Under the pieces are notes generated by a model. It ran no database searches. It was not told the origin of the DNA and saw only the letters and a program-made list of their open reading frames with translations. From assembly GCF_022346425.1 (NCBI RefSeq), contig NZ_JAKRCW010000002.1, forward strand, positions 186,001 to 250,000: a DNA stretch of 64,000 bases. The letters are read 5' to 3'. This DNA is from Pseudoglutamicibacter albus. GTDB taxonomy: Bacteria; Actinomycetota; Actinomycetes; Actinomycetales; Micrococcaceae. Shown here piece by piece: positions 27,630 to 36,277 of the stretch (positions are counted from its first letter, which is position 1; each line of letters starts with the position of its first letter). Position numbers and translations under genes: made by a program.

Positions 27630-28289
27630 ATGACTTCCCCGACCATCTGGATTGATTGGCCCGCCCCGGTCCCGAACGCCGCGGACTATGCGAAACGCCG
27701 CCGCATGATCACTTCACCGGTTACCACAGTGCTCCTTGTGGTGGTCACGGTCCCGGTGCTTGTCATCGGTGTTCTCAGACTTGCCGGAGTGGGGCTTTCG
27801 GGGGTCTGGATGGTCATCATGATCCTGTGCGGGCTTGTGGGCGGGTTCTTCGTTGCTCCACGGCACCGTACCCTGCATTTTTGCGGCAACGAATTGCATT
27901 TCACCGGCGGGGCACCTTTGGGTGCCAAGCTGCCGTGGCGTGACCTCGACCAGGTGGTGCTCTGGCTGGTCCAGGATCGCGAGCCAAACGGGGCGCCACG
28001 TGGCGATGGAACCTGGATGTTGAACATCTACGATCAGCATGGCCGGCTTCGTTATTCCCTCACCGAAGGGCCGCTGGTGCCCGCGAAAATGCTGTTCGAT
28101 GCGATGGATGCCTTCCCCAGTCCGCGGCGTAGGCTGTTCTTGATCCCGATGCGGCCCGGGCTGGAAGGCATTGCGCCGCCGGGGTCCCACCCCGAGTGGG
28201 AAGCGATCGCCCGCATGGAGCCGACACCGCGGAAAGTCCAGGAGCTGCTGGCCCAGAAACAGGTACCTGGAGTGCCTCCGCACGCATAA
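27630..28289 (+). CDS. Membrane protein of unknown function in the men locus
   Basis: A 219-residue protein with two hydrophobic segments (about residues 30-52 and 56-77) and a soluble C-terminal part containing LPWRDLDQVVLWLVQDRE. The pair of helices followed by a beta-rich domain resembles PH-like bacterial membrane proteins, but no family is claimed. It lies between menC and menD on the same strand with short gaps (60 and 21 nt), so it is probably co-transcribed with them. Confidence 0.75.
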   Translation: MTSPTIWIDWPAPVPNAADYAKRRRMITSPVTTVLLVVVTVPVLVIGVLRLAGVGLSGVWMVIMILCGLVGGFFVAPRHRTLHFCGNELHFTGGAPLGAKLPWRDLDQVVLWLVQDREPNGAPRGDGTWMLNIYDQHGRLRYSLTEGPLVPAKMLFDAMDAFPSPRRRLFLIPMRPGLEGIAPPGSHPEWEAIARMEPTPRKVQELLAQKQVPGVPPHA

Positions 28290-28310
28290 CCCCGCTCATA
28301 CACTGGGGTT

Positions 28311-30224
28311 ATGCCTTCTATGTCTGTTGGGCCGTCTGTGCCTGCTGTTGAGTCTGCGCGGCTGATCGTCCAGGGATGTGTCTCCGCCGGGATGCGGCAT
28401 GTTGTGGTGGCGCCTGGGTCGCGTTCGGCGCCGTTGGCGTATGCGCTCGCCGAGGCCGAGCGCGACGGTGTGCTGTCGGTGCATGCGCGGCTCGATGAGC
28501 GTGAGGCGGGGTTCCTCGCGCTCGGGCTGTCTTTGGCCTCCAACGCGCCGGTTGCGGTTGTCACGACGTCCGGTTCTGCTGTAGCGAACCTGTTCCCGGC
28601 GTTGATGGAGGCTACGCACGCGGGCGTCAAGCTCGTGCTGTTGACAGCCGACCGGCCCGAACGTTTGCACGGTACGGGCGCATCACAAACTACCCAACAG
28701 GCCGGTATCTTCGCGCACCACACGCGTTCAAGCGTGCACATTCCGGCGGGCGAGGACCCTACAGCCGCAGTAGCTGAAGCCTTGGTGGCGACGCTTGGCA
28801 ACAAGCAGCACGCTCCGGGCCCGGTACACATCAACTGTGCATTCGAAGACCCGCTCTACCCGCCGAATGACGCGATGATCACCGCCGCGGAACAACCCGC
28901 CGAACGTGTAGCCCGCCAACACCCCGAACTCAGCGATGTTGAGCTACTCGAGATCGATGCGCTCGCAGCCGCAGTACCGGTCCCGCGCGTCCTATCCCGC
29001 GAAACACTCAGGGGTGCCGCGGCACGGCGTACGGAACACGGCGCTGAACACGGTACGGAACACGGCGCTGAACGCGGCACGGAAGGGACCACAGCACACG
29101 GCACGGAAGGGACCACAGCACACGGCACGGAAGAGAGCGCGGTACACCGCACAGGCAGCGAACGCCCCGATGTTCACCGCAGGACTGTTGTGGTTGCAGG
29201 CCACGATGCGGGGGAGGAAGCCGCGCATTTCGCTCACGCTTTAGACCTGCCGCTTTTAGCGGAGCCCTCTTCGAATGCACGCCACGGCGAGAACGCGTTG
29301 ACGGCGTATCAGTTCACGCTGGCGGCGTTCGCGGACCAGATCGAGGCGGTGGTCTTGTTTGGCCGCCCGACTCTCTCACGAACAATCAACGCTCTACTTG
29401 CCCGTGATGACATCGACTCGGCGATCTATGCGCCGGGCCCGCTAGCGTGGTGCGAACTGTCCAAACGCCCCGAGACGCCCGTGCGTAGTTTCGCTCAAGC
29501 CGCCCAGTTCGCGGGTATAGGCCCGCAAGGCTGGGTCGAGGCGTGGCGTGAGGCCGATGAACGTGTCGTGGCGGCCGTGAACATGGTGGTCGCAGAACGC
29601 GAACACGTCACGGGTAGGCTCACGGGCCCATCGCTGGCAGCCGACGTGTGGTCCGGGCTATCCGGGCCAGCCGTGATCGGGTCATCACGGCCGGTGCGAG
29701 ACATGGACATCGCCGCAACCCCGCGGCGGGGCCGCGGCCCGCGCGTGTATGCGAACCGCGGGCTCGCTGGCATCGATGGCACTATCTCCACCGCCGCAGG
29801 GATCGCGCTCGCCGAACGCCGCCGCACGCTCGCGTTCATGGGGGACGTCACGTTCCTCTACGGGGCGGCGGGAATGCTGGTGCCCTCGCTCGAAGCGGTT
29901 CCCCAGCTCGATGTTGTGGTCGCCGACGACGGCGGAGGCACCATCTTCTCAACGCTGGAGCACGGCACTGTCGCTGCCCGCGGAGGCTACCAGGAAGCCG
30001 TCGACAGGTTCTTCCGTGTCCCACATGGCCTCGACGCGGTCGAGCTAGCGCTCGCCTACGGTTGGGACGCGCAACGGGTCAGCTCACACGAACACGTGCG
30101 TGAATGGCTCGACGCCGGACGCACCGCACACGGCTGCCGCCTGCTTGTGGTGGACACGGAACGCGAAAAGCCACGCGAACTACACCGCGCGCTCGCCGCG
30201 GCCGCGGCTGAAGCCCTCGCCTAG
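28311..30224 (+). CDS. menD: SEPHCHC synthase MenD, with a repeat-encoded insertion
   Basis: ThDP-dependent condensation of isochorismate with 2-oxoglutarate. The PYR domain shows VVAPGSRSAPLAYALAEAE and LDEREAGFLALGLS. The PP domain shows the cofactor motif FMGDVTFLYGAAGML ending in DDGGGTIFSTLEHG. At 637 residues it is longer than usual, because residues about 241-281 are five copies of an 8-residue unit between domains (see repeat). The frame is intact, so function is probably kept. The stop overlaps the convergent menF stop in CTAG. Confidence 0.93.
   Translation: MPSMSVGPSVPAVESARLIVQGCVSAGMRHVVVAPGSRSAPLAYALAEAERDGVLSVHARLDEREAGFLALGLSLASNAPVAVVTTSGSAVANLFPALMEATHAGVKLVLLTADRPERLHGTGASQTTQQAGIFAHHTRSSVHIPAGEDPTAAVAEALVATLGNKQHAPGPVHINCAFEDPLYPPNDAMITAAEQPAERVARQHPELSDVELLEIDALAAAVPVPRVLSRETLRGAAARRTEHGAEHGTEHGAERGTEGTTAHGTEGTTAHGTEESAVHRTGSERPDVHRRTVVVAGHDAGEEAAHFAHALDLPLLAEPSSNARHGENALTAYQFTLAAFADQIEAVVLFGRPTLSRTINALLARDDIDSAIYAPGPLAWCELSKRPETPVRSFAQAAQFAGIGPQGWVEAWREADERVVAAVNMVVAEREHVTGRLTGPSLAADVWSGLSGPAVIGSSRPVRDMDIAATPRRGRGPRVYANRGLAGIDGTISTAAGIALAERRRTLAFMGDVTFLYGAAGMLVPSLEAVPQLDVVVADDGGGTIFSTLEHGTVAARGGYQEAVDRFFRVPHGLDAVELALAYGWDAQRVSSHEHVREWLDAGRTAHGCRLLVVDTEREKPRELHRALAAAAAEALA
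29032..29151 (+). repeat. Five tandem 24-bp repeats inside menD
   Basis: Units start at 29032, 29056, 29080, 29104 and 29128, all beginning CGGAA. Units 3 and 4 are identical. Each encodes eight residues of the type EHGAEHGT or EGTTAHGT in the linker after the first MenD domain. The period is a multiple of three, so copy-number change would not break the frame. Confidence 0.92.
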
Positions 30225-31735
30225 TTGCGGGCGGGGGCGGCTACGCCGAGTGCTTGGAGCATCGGCCGCATCTTCGCCCACGTCTCCTGCAGTTCGGCTG
30301 CTGGCTCGGAGTCCGCGACGATCCCGCAGCCGGCCCACAAACGGATCCGCTCCGGAACCGGCTCGCCAGTATCACCATCGCCGGGGCGTGTCAGTGTGAC
30401 CTCGGTCGGGAACGTGCCCTGGCCAACGTACGCGGCCGTCGGCTCGGTGGGGCCGTAGCCTTCCAGGACCCCGCATCGCAAAGCGATACCGAATTCGCCG
30501 TTGCCGCGGGCGTCAACCCACCCGACGGGGCCGGCATACGCTCCGCGGTCAAGACGCTCGATCTCACGGATGATACGCCCCGCATGCAAACGCGGAGTCC
30601 CGCACACCGCCGCGGTAGGGTGCACGGCACGCAGCAGGTCCAGCACACTGTAGGGGCCGGTTTCGCTCGCGCCGATGCGTGCCCGCACGTCCGAGGCGAG
30701 GTGCCACACGTTCGGTAGCGTCAAAACGAACGGGGCGGCGGGGGAGTGCAGTTCGGTCACGAACGGTTCGAGCTCTTCTACGAGGGAGTCGATCGCGTAC
30801 TGGTGCTCTTCAATCTGTTTCTGGTCATTGGCCAGCTGGAACGCGCCGTCTTCACCGTGGTTCGCGCGGTCGAGTGTTCCGGCGAGCACGCGGGCGCGCG
30901 CGATGCCCTCGTGCGCTTCGATCAGCATTTCGGGTGTAGCGCCAATGATCCCGTCCACGGAATACACCCAGCAGTCGGTGTAGCGGGCCGCCAACGCCTG
31001 CAGCGTGGGGACTACCTGAACGCCACCTGGCACGTCCACGGTGACGTCGCGGGAGAGCACCGCTTTCGCTAACTCACCGGAACGGATCCTCTGGATCGCT
31101 TCGCGGACTCCGTCTTGGAAACGGGCCTCACTTGTGTGTGCATCATCGACGATGCGCGCCCCAGCACTGCCAGCCAACACAACACCGTCGGACGCGCGAG
31201 CATCGCTGGCCGCCGCGCTAGCTGTCTCACGGCGCACCTGTGCGGCGTAGGTTTCGAGGTCGTCGCGGCTCGGGTCCGGCCCGAGCGCGCCGACTTCTTC
31301 GGGGTCGAGGATGACCGTGATCCAGGCAAGGTCCCCGTTGCGGCCCCACACCACACGCGGGACAATCAGCACCGAGTCGCGGCCTGATGCGCGGGAGAAA
31401 GCCACCGAGGAGAACGCGGCGAGGCCCGTGCCGGAGGTCGCGACCGCATCGTCCACTGTGGCGGCGGAGCTCAAGGCGCGCCACGCGGATGCCAACGCAT
31501 CGATGCGGCCATCCCCGCGGGCCTGCAGGCGAAGAACCTCGCCGGCGCCGACCATCGAGGTTTCGCCACGGGCCCACACGTGATCCCACGGGCCTGCAAC
31601 ATCGGCGAGGGTTGCTGGGGCGGCCATCGCCGGATGGGTGCCGCGGGCGCGGGTGATCACGCGCAAGTGGGGGAGGGACGGCAGGCTGAACGCAGGCTCG
31701 TCAGTGTTCACGGAAGTAGTCATGTCGGCACTCAT
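30221..31735 (-). CDS. menF: Isochorismate synthase MenF
   Basis: Chorismate-binding enzyme making isochorismate for MenD. Conserved C-terminal motifs are ILGTLDR-like VLAGTLDRANHG, HPTAAVCGTPR and YAGPVGWVDARGNGEFGIAL. The start at 31735 (MSADMTTS, 504 residues) is preferred; a longer frame back to 31888 would run into the divergent menG promoter and has an atypical N-terminus. Met at 31723 is a further alternative. It is convergent with menD and divergent from menG, so the menaquinone genes form at least three transcripts. Confidence 0.92.
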   Translation of the reverse strand: MSADMTTSVNTDEPAFSLPSLPHLRVITRARGTHPAMAAPATLADVAGPWDHVWARGETSMVGAGEVLRLQARGDGRIDALASAWRALSSAATVDDAVATSGTGLAAFSSVAFSRASGRDSVLIVPRVVWGRNGDLAWITVILDPEEVGALGPDPSRDDLETYAAQVRRETASAAASDARASDGVVLAGSAGARIVDDAHTSEARFQDGVREAIQRIRSGELAKAVLSRDVTVDVPGGVQVVPTLQALAARYTDCWVYSVDGIIGATPEMLIEAHEGIARARVLAGTLDRANHGEDGAFQLANDQKQIEEHQYAIDSLVEELEPFVTELHSPAAPFVLTLPNVWHLASDVRARIGASETGPYSVLDLLRAVHPTAAVCGTPRLHAGRIIREIERLDRGAYAGPVGWVDARGNGEFGIALRCGVLEGYGPTEPTAAYVGQGTFPTEVTLTRPGDGDTGEPVPERIRLWAGCGIVADSEPAAELQETWAKMRPMLQALGVAAPARN

Positions 31736-31896
31736 TGTATTAGCCCGCCACAATCGAGCTGGATGTTCTTTGCCGCCGCACCCCACCTTTGGTGCTATCA
31801 CAGGGGTTGTGTGGTGTGAACGTTCAGCTAGTTTCGGGCTAACGCACCGGGCCGATGGTTTCGACTGCGTGCGAGTCGTAAGAGACAATAGCTAGC

Positions 31897-32601
31897 GTGA
31901 TGAGAGCTACTCTGCAGAAAAACCCGGATGACGTCGCCCGCATGTTCGATGGCGTGGCCGAACGCTACGACCTCACTAACGATGTGCTCACGTTCGGGCT
32001 GACCCCATACTGGCGCCGTGTTGTGGTGCGCGCCGTGGATGCCAAACAGGGGGAGAAGGTCCTTGACCTCGCTGCAGGTACCGGCACGAGCTCGGAACCG
32101 TACGCGGATGCCGGGATTGATGTTGTGGCATCGGATTTCTCGGAAGGGATGCTCGCGGTGGGGCGCCGCCGCCGTCCGGACATCAACTTTGTTCAGGCGG
32201 ACGCGATGAACCTGCCGTTTGAGGACAACACGTTCGATGTTGTCACGATCTCTTATGGCATCCGCAACATCCATGACCCGCACAAGGCCCTGCGTGAGAT
32301 GCTGCGTGTGGCTAAGCCGGGTGGCCGCCTTGTGATCGCGGAGTTCTCTGACCCGACGTTCACCCCGTTCCGTGTGGTGTATAAGGAATACCTCATGAAG
32401 GCTCTGCCGTGGGTTGCCTCCAAGGTGTCCTCGAACGCTGAGGCGTACCAGTATTTGGCGGAGTCGATCCGTGACTGGCCGGCTCAGGACGAGTTCGCGC
32501 ACTGGATTGAGGATGCAGGCTGGCAGAAGGTTCAGTACCGCAACATGACCGGCGGTATTGTGGCGATCCACCGCGGGTTTAAGGCTGCCCAAGATTCATG
32601 A
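31897..32601 (+). CDS. menG: Demethylmenaquinone methyltransferase
   Basis: SAM-dependent C-methylation, the last core step of menaquinone synthesis. The 234-residue UbiE/MenG-family protein has motif [40 protein letters not shown] (UbiE signature) and [20 protein letters not shown] at 31897 and ATG at 31900 are both possible starts. The next gene overlaps its stop by 4 nt. Confidence 0.94.
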   Translation: MMRATLQKNPDDVARMFDGVAERYDLTNDVLTFGLTPYWRRVVVRAVDAKQGEKVLDLAAGTGTSSEPYADAGIDVVASDFSEGMLAVGRRRRPDINFVQADAMNLPFEDNTFDVVTISYGIRNIHDPHKALREMLRVAKPGGRLVIAEFSDPTFTPFRVVYKEYLMKALPWVASKVSSNAEAYQYLAESIRDWPAQDEFAHWIEDAGWQKVQYRNMTGGIVAIHRGFKAAQDS

Positions 32602-33986
32602 CCCTCAATGTTGTGATCGCCGGTGGTGGTCCGGCAGGTGCCACGGCCGCCACGTATTTGGCTCGCGCCGGGCATCGTGTCACGGTTTTGGAGAAGACGC
32701 GTTATCCGCGTGAGAAGGTCTGCGGGGATGGCCTGACCCCTCGTGCTGTGCGGGAAATGAACTACCTCGGCATGGCTCACGATGAGGCCGACGGCTGGCA
32801 GCGCACCCGAGGCCTGCGTTTCGTGGCTGGTGGGCGCGCATCGACGGTTTCGTTTGAGGGGTTCAGCTCGGACATCCCGTCTTATGGTTTGACGCGTACC
32901 CGCGCCGATTTCGATCAGCAGTTGGCGCGCATGGCGGCCGCGGCTGGGGCTGAGGTCCTGGAGGGCCACACGGTGCGCGGCGCGGTCCGGGATGACGCGG
33001 GCCGCGTTGTCGGGGTCACAGTTCAGCGAACCACACCTGAAGGTAGGCGTGATGGTGAGCCGTTCACGGTCGCCGCCGATGTGGTGGTGGCCGCGGACGG
33101 TAACTCTTCCCCTGTCGCGAAGTCGCTGGGGATCCTGCCGCGGTCCGACCGCCCGATGGGTGTGGCTCAGCGCGTGTACTACACCTCGCCGATGTCCTAT
33201 TCACCGTGGATGGAGACCTGGCTTCAGCTACCGGACCGTAACGGGGATTTGATGCCCGGCTACGGTTGGGTTTTCGGTGTGGGAGATGGCACCGCGAACG
33301 TCGGCTTGGGGATTTTGGATACCGCTAAGGATTTCCGAAGCATCGACTTGCGCTCAACGTTGAGCGAGTGGGTCGAAGTCATGCAGGAACACGAGCCGAC
33401 CCGCGGTTTCGTCCCGGAGAACCAGGTGGGTGTGGTGCGCGGGGCGGCACTTCCGATGGCGTTCAACCGCACCCCGCACGTGGTTCCGGGGGCTGTGTTG
33501 CTGGGGGATGCGGCAGGTTTGGTTTCCCCGTTCAACGGTGAGGGGATCGATGCGGCGATGGAGTCGGCGCGGATCGCAGCTGATGTGATTGATGACGCGG
33601 TGATCGCGGCCCGCTACCGTGGCGGAACACCGGCTCAGGTGCGCGCCGCGTTCGATGCCGGGCTTCAGCGGTATCCCGAGCTGATTCAGCAGCACTTTGG
33701 TGCACATTATGGTGCGGGCAAGGTTTTCGCTCACATGGTGGGTAACCCGAAGATCATGCGTACCGCGGTCCGGTTGGGGATGGGCTCGAATGCGTTGATG
33801 CGTTTTGTTGTACGCGCCATGGGTAACTTGTCTGACCGGAATTCACCGGCTTTGGTGGATAGAGTAGTTCAAGCATTAGAACGTGTTGTGCCTCCCGTGC
33901 GCAATACTGTGAGCACTCCGGGGCGGAACTCGGGGAAGCACTCGGCGAAATTCTCTCCGGAAGAAGTAAGGCTGAAAGTATCGTGA
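32598..33986 (+). CDS. menJ: Geranylgeranyl reductase family flavoprotein (MenJ-like)
   Basis: A 462-residue FAD-dependent reductase. The N-terminal dinucleotide motif is [35 protein letters not shown] and the second FAD motif [19 protein letters not shown] are typical of geranylgeranyl reductases. In mycobacteria the homologue MenJ saturates one isoprene unit of menaquinone and lies between menG and a polyprenyl synthase, exactly as here. The ATG overlaps the menG stop (ATGA) and its stop overlaps the next start (GTGA). Confidence 0.9.
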   Translation: MTLNVVIAGGGPAGATAATYLARAGHRVTVLEKTRYPREKVCGDGLTPRAVREMNYLGMAHDEADGWQRTRGLRFVAGGRASTVSFEGFSSDIPSYGLTRTRADFDQQLARMAAAAGAEVLEGHTVRGAVRDDAGRVVGVTVQRTTPEGRRDGEPFTVAADVVVAADGNSSPVAKSLGILPRSDRPMGVAQRVYYTSPMSYSPWMETWLQLPDRNGDLMPGYGWVFGVGDGTANVGLGILDTAKDFRSIDLRSTLSEWVEVMQEHEPTRGFVPENQVGVVRGAALPMAFNRTPHVVPGAVLLGDAAGLVSPFNGEGIDAAMESARIAADVIDDAVIAARYRGGTPAQVRAAFDAGLQRYPELIQQHFGAHYGAGKVFAHMVGNPKIMRTAVRLGMGSNALMRFVVRAMGNLSDRNSPALVDRVVQALERVVPPVRNTVSTPGRNSGKHSAKFSPEEVRLKVS

Positions 33987-35080
33987 CAGAATCCTCTTGG
34001 ACGTCTGCTGGCCATGACGTCGAGAAGTCGGTTGACTTGGATCCGCAGACCCAGGCTCTTGCTACGACTATCCAGTTGCCGCAGGGTTTCCGTGCTGTAG
34101 CGGATGATGTCGAGTTCGCGCCGCAGGTTTTCGAGGCTCTCGCGCGGGTCGAGAAGATGCTGTTGAACGCGGTCGCGAATTCTGATCCGATTATTGACCG
34201 TGCTTCGCGCCACCTCGCTGAGGCGGGCGGTAAGCGTGTGCGCCCGCTTTTGGTGGTTTTGTCTTCCCTCTTGGGGGAGCGGGGGATCACGGATGAGGTC
34301 GTTAAGGCCGCCTGCATTGTTGAGATGACGCACCTTGCGACGCTGTATCACGATGACGTCATGGATGATGCCCCGATGCGCCGCGGTGCCCCGACGGCGC
34401 AGCATGTGTGGGGGAATTCGGTTGCGATCCTCACCGGGGATTTGATTCTTGCGCGGGCTTCGGTGCTCGCGGCTCAGCTTGGTCCGGGCGCTGTTGAGGT
34501 TCAGGCCCGCACGTTTGAGCGTTTGTGCTTAGGCCAGTTGCACGAGTTCGCTGGCGTGCGCGCGGGGGAGGACCCCATCGCGCACTACATCCAGGTTTTG
34601 TCCGATAAGACGGCGTCCTTGATCGCGTGCGCCGGCTATTACGGCACGTTCTATGGTGGCGCGAGTGACGAGCTGCGCGATGTGCTGGTCGATTACGGCG
34701 AGAAGGTTGGGATCGCGTTCCAGCTGGCTGATGACGTCATCGACATCATGGGCCAAGAGAAGGCATCGGGGAAGATCAACGGTACGGACCTGCGTGAGGG
34801 CGTGGATACGCTCCCGGTCCTGTATGCGCGCCAAGATGCCGCTGCCGGCGATGCGGAAGCTCAGCGGGTTGTTGAACTGGTCGATGGCGACCTCACTAGC
34901 GATCAGGACCTCAAGACCGCGGTTACCGCGCTGGCTGCTCACCCGGCAACGCAACGGGCGTGGGATGAGGCCCGCGCTTGGTCGCGCAAGGCAATCGAGG
35001 CGCTTGCCCCGCTACCGCACGGGACGGTGCGTTCGGCGCTTGAGGCGTTCGCTGACGCGGTGGTGACCCGCGAAGGCTAG
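33983..35080 (+). CDS. Polyprenyl diphosphate synthase (menaquinone side chain)
   Basis: A 365-residue trans-isoprenyl synthase that elongates the prenyl tail. The first Asp-rich motif is LYHDDVMDDAPMRRG and the second is QLADDVIDIMGQEKASGK. GGKRVRPLLVVL upstream is also conserved. Chain length cannot be read from sequence alone, but position after menG-menJ points to the menaquinone tail. It ends the menG-menJ operon; the HIT gene is convergent. Confidence 0.92.
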   Translation: MTESSWTSAGHDVEKSVDLDPQTQALATTIQLPQGFRAVADDVEFAPQVFEALARVEKMLLNAVANSDPIIDRASRHLAEAGGKRVRPLLVVLSSLLGERGITDEVVKAACIVEMTHLATLYHDDVMDDAPMRRGAPTAQHVWGNSVAILTGDLILARASVLAAQLGPGAVEVQARTFERLCLGQLHEFAGVRAGEDPIAHYIQVLSDKTASLIACAGYYGTFYGGASDELRDVLVDYGEKVGIAFQLADDVIDIMGQEKASGKINGTDLREGVDTLPVLYARQDAAAGDAEAQRVVELVDGDLTSDQDLKTAVTALAAHPATQRAWDEARAWSRKAIEALAPLPHGTVRSALEAFADAVVTREG

Positions 35081-35153
35081 CCGCGCTATGGCCTCACTAT
35101 GGCCCCGCTAAGACTCGTGTCGTGAGGGCCTATCGCCGCGAAAACTACCGCGT

Positions 35154-35699
35154 TTAGCCCGTGATGATTCCGTTGCTGTCGCGGCCTTCCTCGTTGAGGA
35201 CTTCGCGCAACGCGGCGGCGAGTTCACGGGCTTTCAGCGCCCGGAAATCAACCGGCAACCGGCGGCGTAACTGCCGGTACAAGTCATCTGCGGCCCAACG
35301 CGGAAACACGTGCTGGTGGTAGTGCCACACGTGCTGATTACCGGACGGCTCGTTGTGTTGGCGCGTTGAAATCCCTTCGGGAGACCACGCGCGCTTCATC
35401 GCGACCGCAACCAGGCGGGTCATGACAGCTAAGGCCGCGTTCACATCGTCGGGTAAGTCATACAGCGCCTCATAGTGGCCCGAAGGGATCACCATCGCGT
35501 GCCCGGCGTGCTCACCGAACCCATCACAACCGATGATGACCGAGACCACCTCATCCCGGTACACCAAATCACTCGGCACACACAGGTTACCTTCCGAAAA
35601 CGGGCGCACGCCGCCAACGATCTCGCAGAACGGGCACGCGTAATCGGCTGGAGCGTGCGAGGCCCATACCCGCGCGGAACCATGTGGAGTAGCGGTCAC
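35154..35699 (-). CDS. HIT-family nucleotide hydrolase/transferase
   Basis: A 181-residue protein with the histidine triad in NQHVWHYHQHVFPRW (HxHxH). CPFCEIVGG near the N-terminus gives a metal-binding CxxC and DEVVSVIIGCD follows. HIT enzymes act on nucleoside phosphoramidates or dinucleotides; the substrate here is unknown. Its ATG overlaps the stop of the SUKH-like gene by 4 nt (ATGA), so the two proteins are probably made together. Confidence 0.88.
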   Translation of the reverse strand: MTATPHGSARVWASHAPADYACPFCEIVGGVRPFSEGNLCVPSDLVYRDEVVSVIIGCDGFGEHAGHAMVIPSGHYEALYDLPDDVNAALAVMTRLVAVAMKRAWSPEGISTRQHNEPSGNQHVWHYHQHVFPRWAADDLYRQLRRRLPVDFRALKARELAAALREVLNEEGRDSNGIITG

Positions 35700-36139
35700 A
35701 GGTCTTCATCCACCGCCGGCTCAACCTCGGTGAACACCCACTCGAAATAATCCAGGAGGTACTCGGAGATGGTCGCCCCGGTTTCAGCCCAGGAGTCTTT
35801 AGCGTTGAAACGCCGGAACACCAGCGGGTCAGGGACACTCAACGATTCGACAGGGAAACCCCACGTGTAACGGTCGTCTTCATCTTCCATGAAGCACACG
35901 TAACCGTCCTGGATCTCAAGCTCATCGGGATCCCACACGAAATAGTAGGCCTCCATGATGTCCTCGACAGCGCCCACGGAACGGTAAAACTGCTCCAACG
36001 CGGCAGGCAACACAGAGACATCAGATTCAGCCAAAGCGTCTGCGTATTCTTGCTCGCTCAGGCCGTCATCTGGTTCCCATTCACCTTCGAAATGGTCGGT
36101 CACAAGGTTCCGGTAGGACTGCGAAAACAGCTCAGACAT
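35696..36139 (-). CDS. Small acidic protein, possibly SUKH (SMI1/KNR4)-like
   Basis: A 147-residue very acidic protein (VDEDL at the C-terminus, EDEDDRYTW internally). The pattern of an N-terminal helix with LPAALEQFYRSVGAVED followed by strands ending in YVCFMEDEDDR and a C-terminal helix SEYLLDYFEWVF resembles the SUKH fold, whose members are often toxin immunity proteins. No toxin gene is adjacent. The family call is tentative. It leads a two-gene unit with the HIT gene. Confidence 0.65.
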   Translation of the reverse strand: MSELFSQSYRNLVTDHFEGEWEPDDGLSEQEYADALAESDVSVLPAALEQFYRSVGAVEDIMEAYYFVWDPDELEIQDGYVCFMEDEDDRYTWGFPVESLSVPDPLVFRRFNAKDSWAETGATISEYLLDYFEWVFTEVEPAVDEDL

Positions 36140-36261
36140 ACCTCCAGTTTGTCACGTTACGGGCACGCGTGGGGCGCGAATGACGAAAAGAATCTCAGAC
36201 AGCGCCACCGCAGAGAAACAGCGAAATAGAGCGTCGTTTAGTAGAACACCGCGTGGAATCG

Positions 36262-36267
36262 TCATAA
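36262..36267 (+). promoter_or_regulatory. Candidate -10 box of metP-metS
   Basis: CATAAT lies 10 nt before the metP ATG in an AT-richer stretch. If used, the transcript would be nearly leaderless. No convincing -35 box is seen. Confidence 0.35.
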
Positions 36268-36277
36268 TGTATGGCGC

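Noticed and set aside
29032-29151. Possible CRISPR array
   Set aside because: Repeats are directly adjacent with no spacers, lie in frame inside menD and no cas genes are present.
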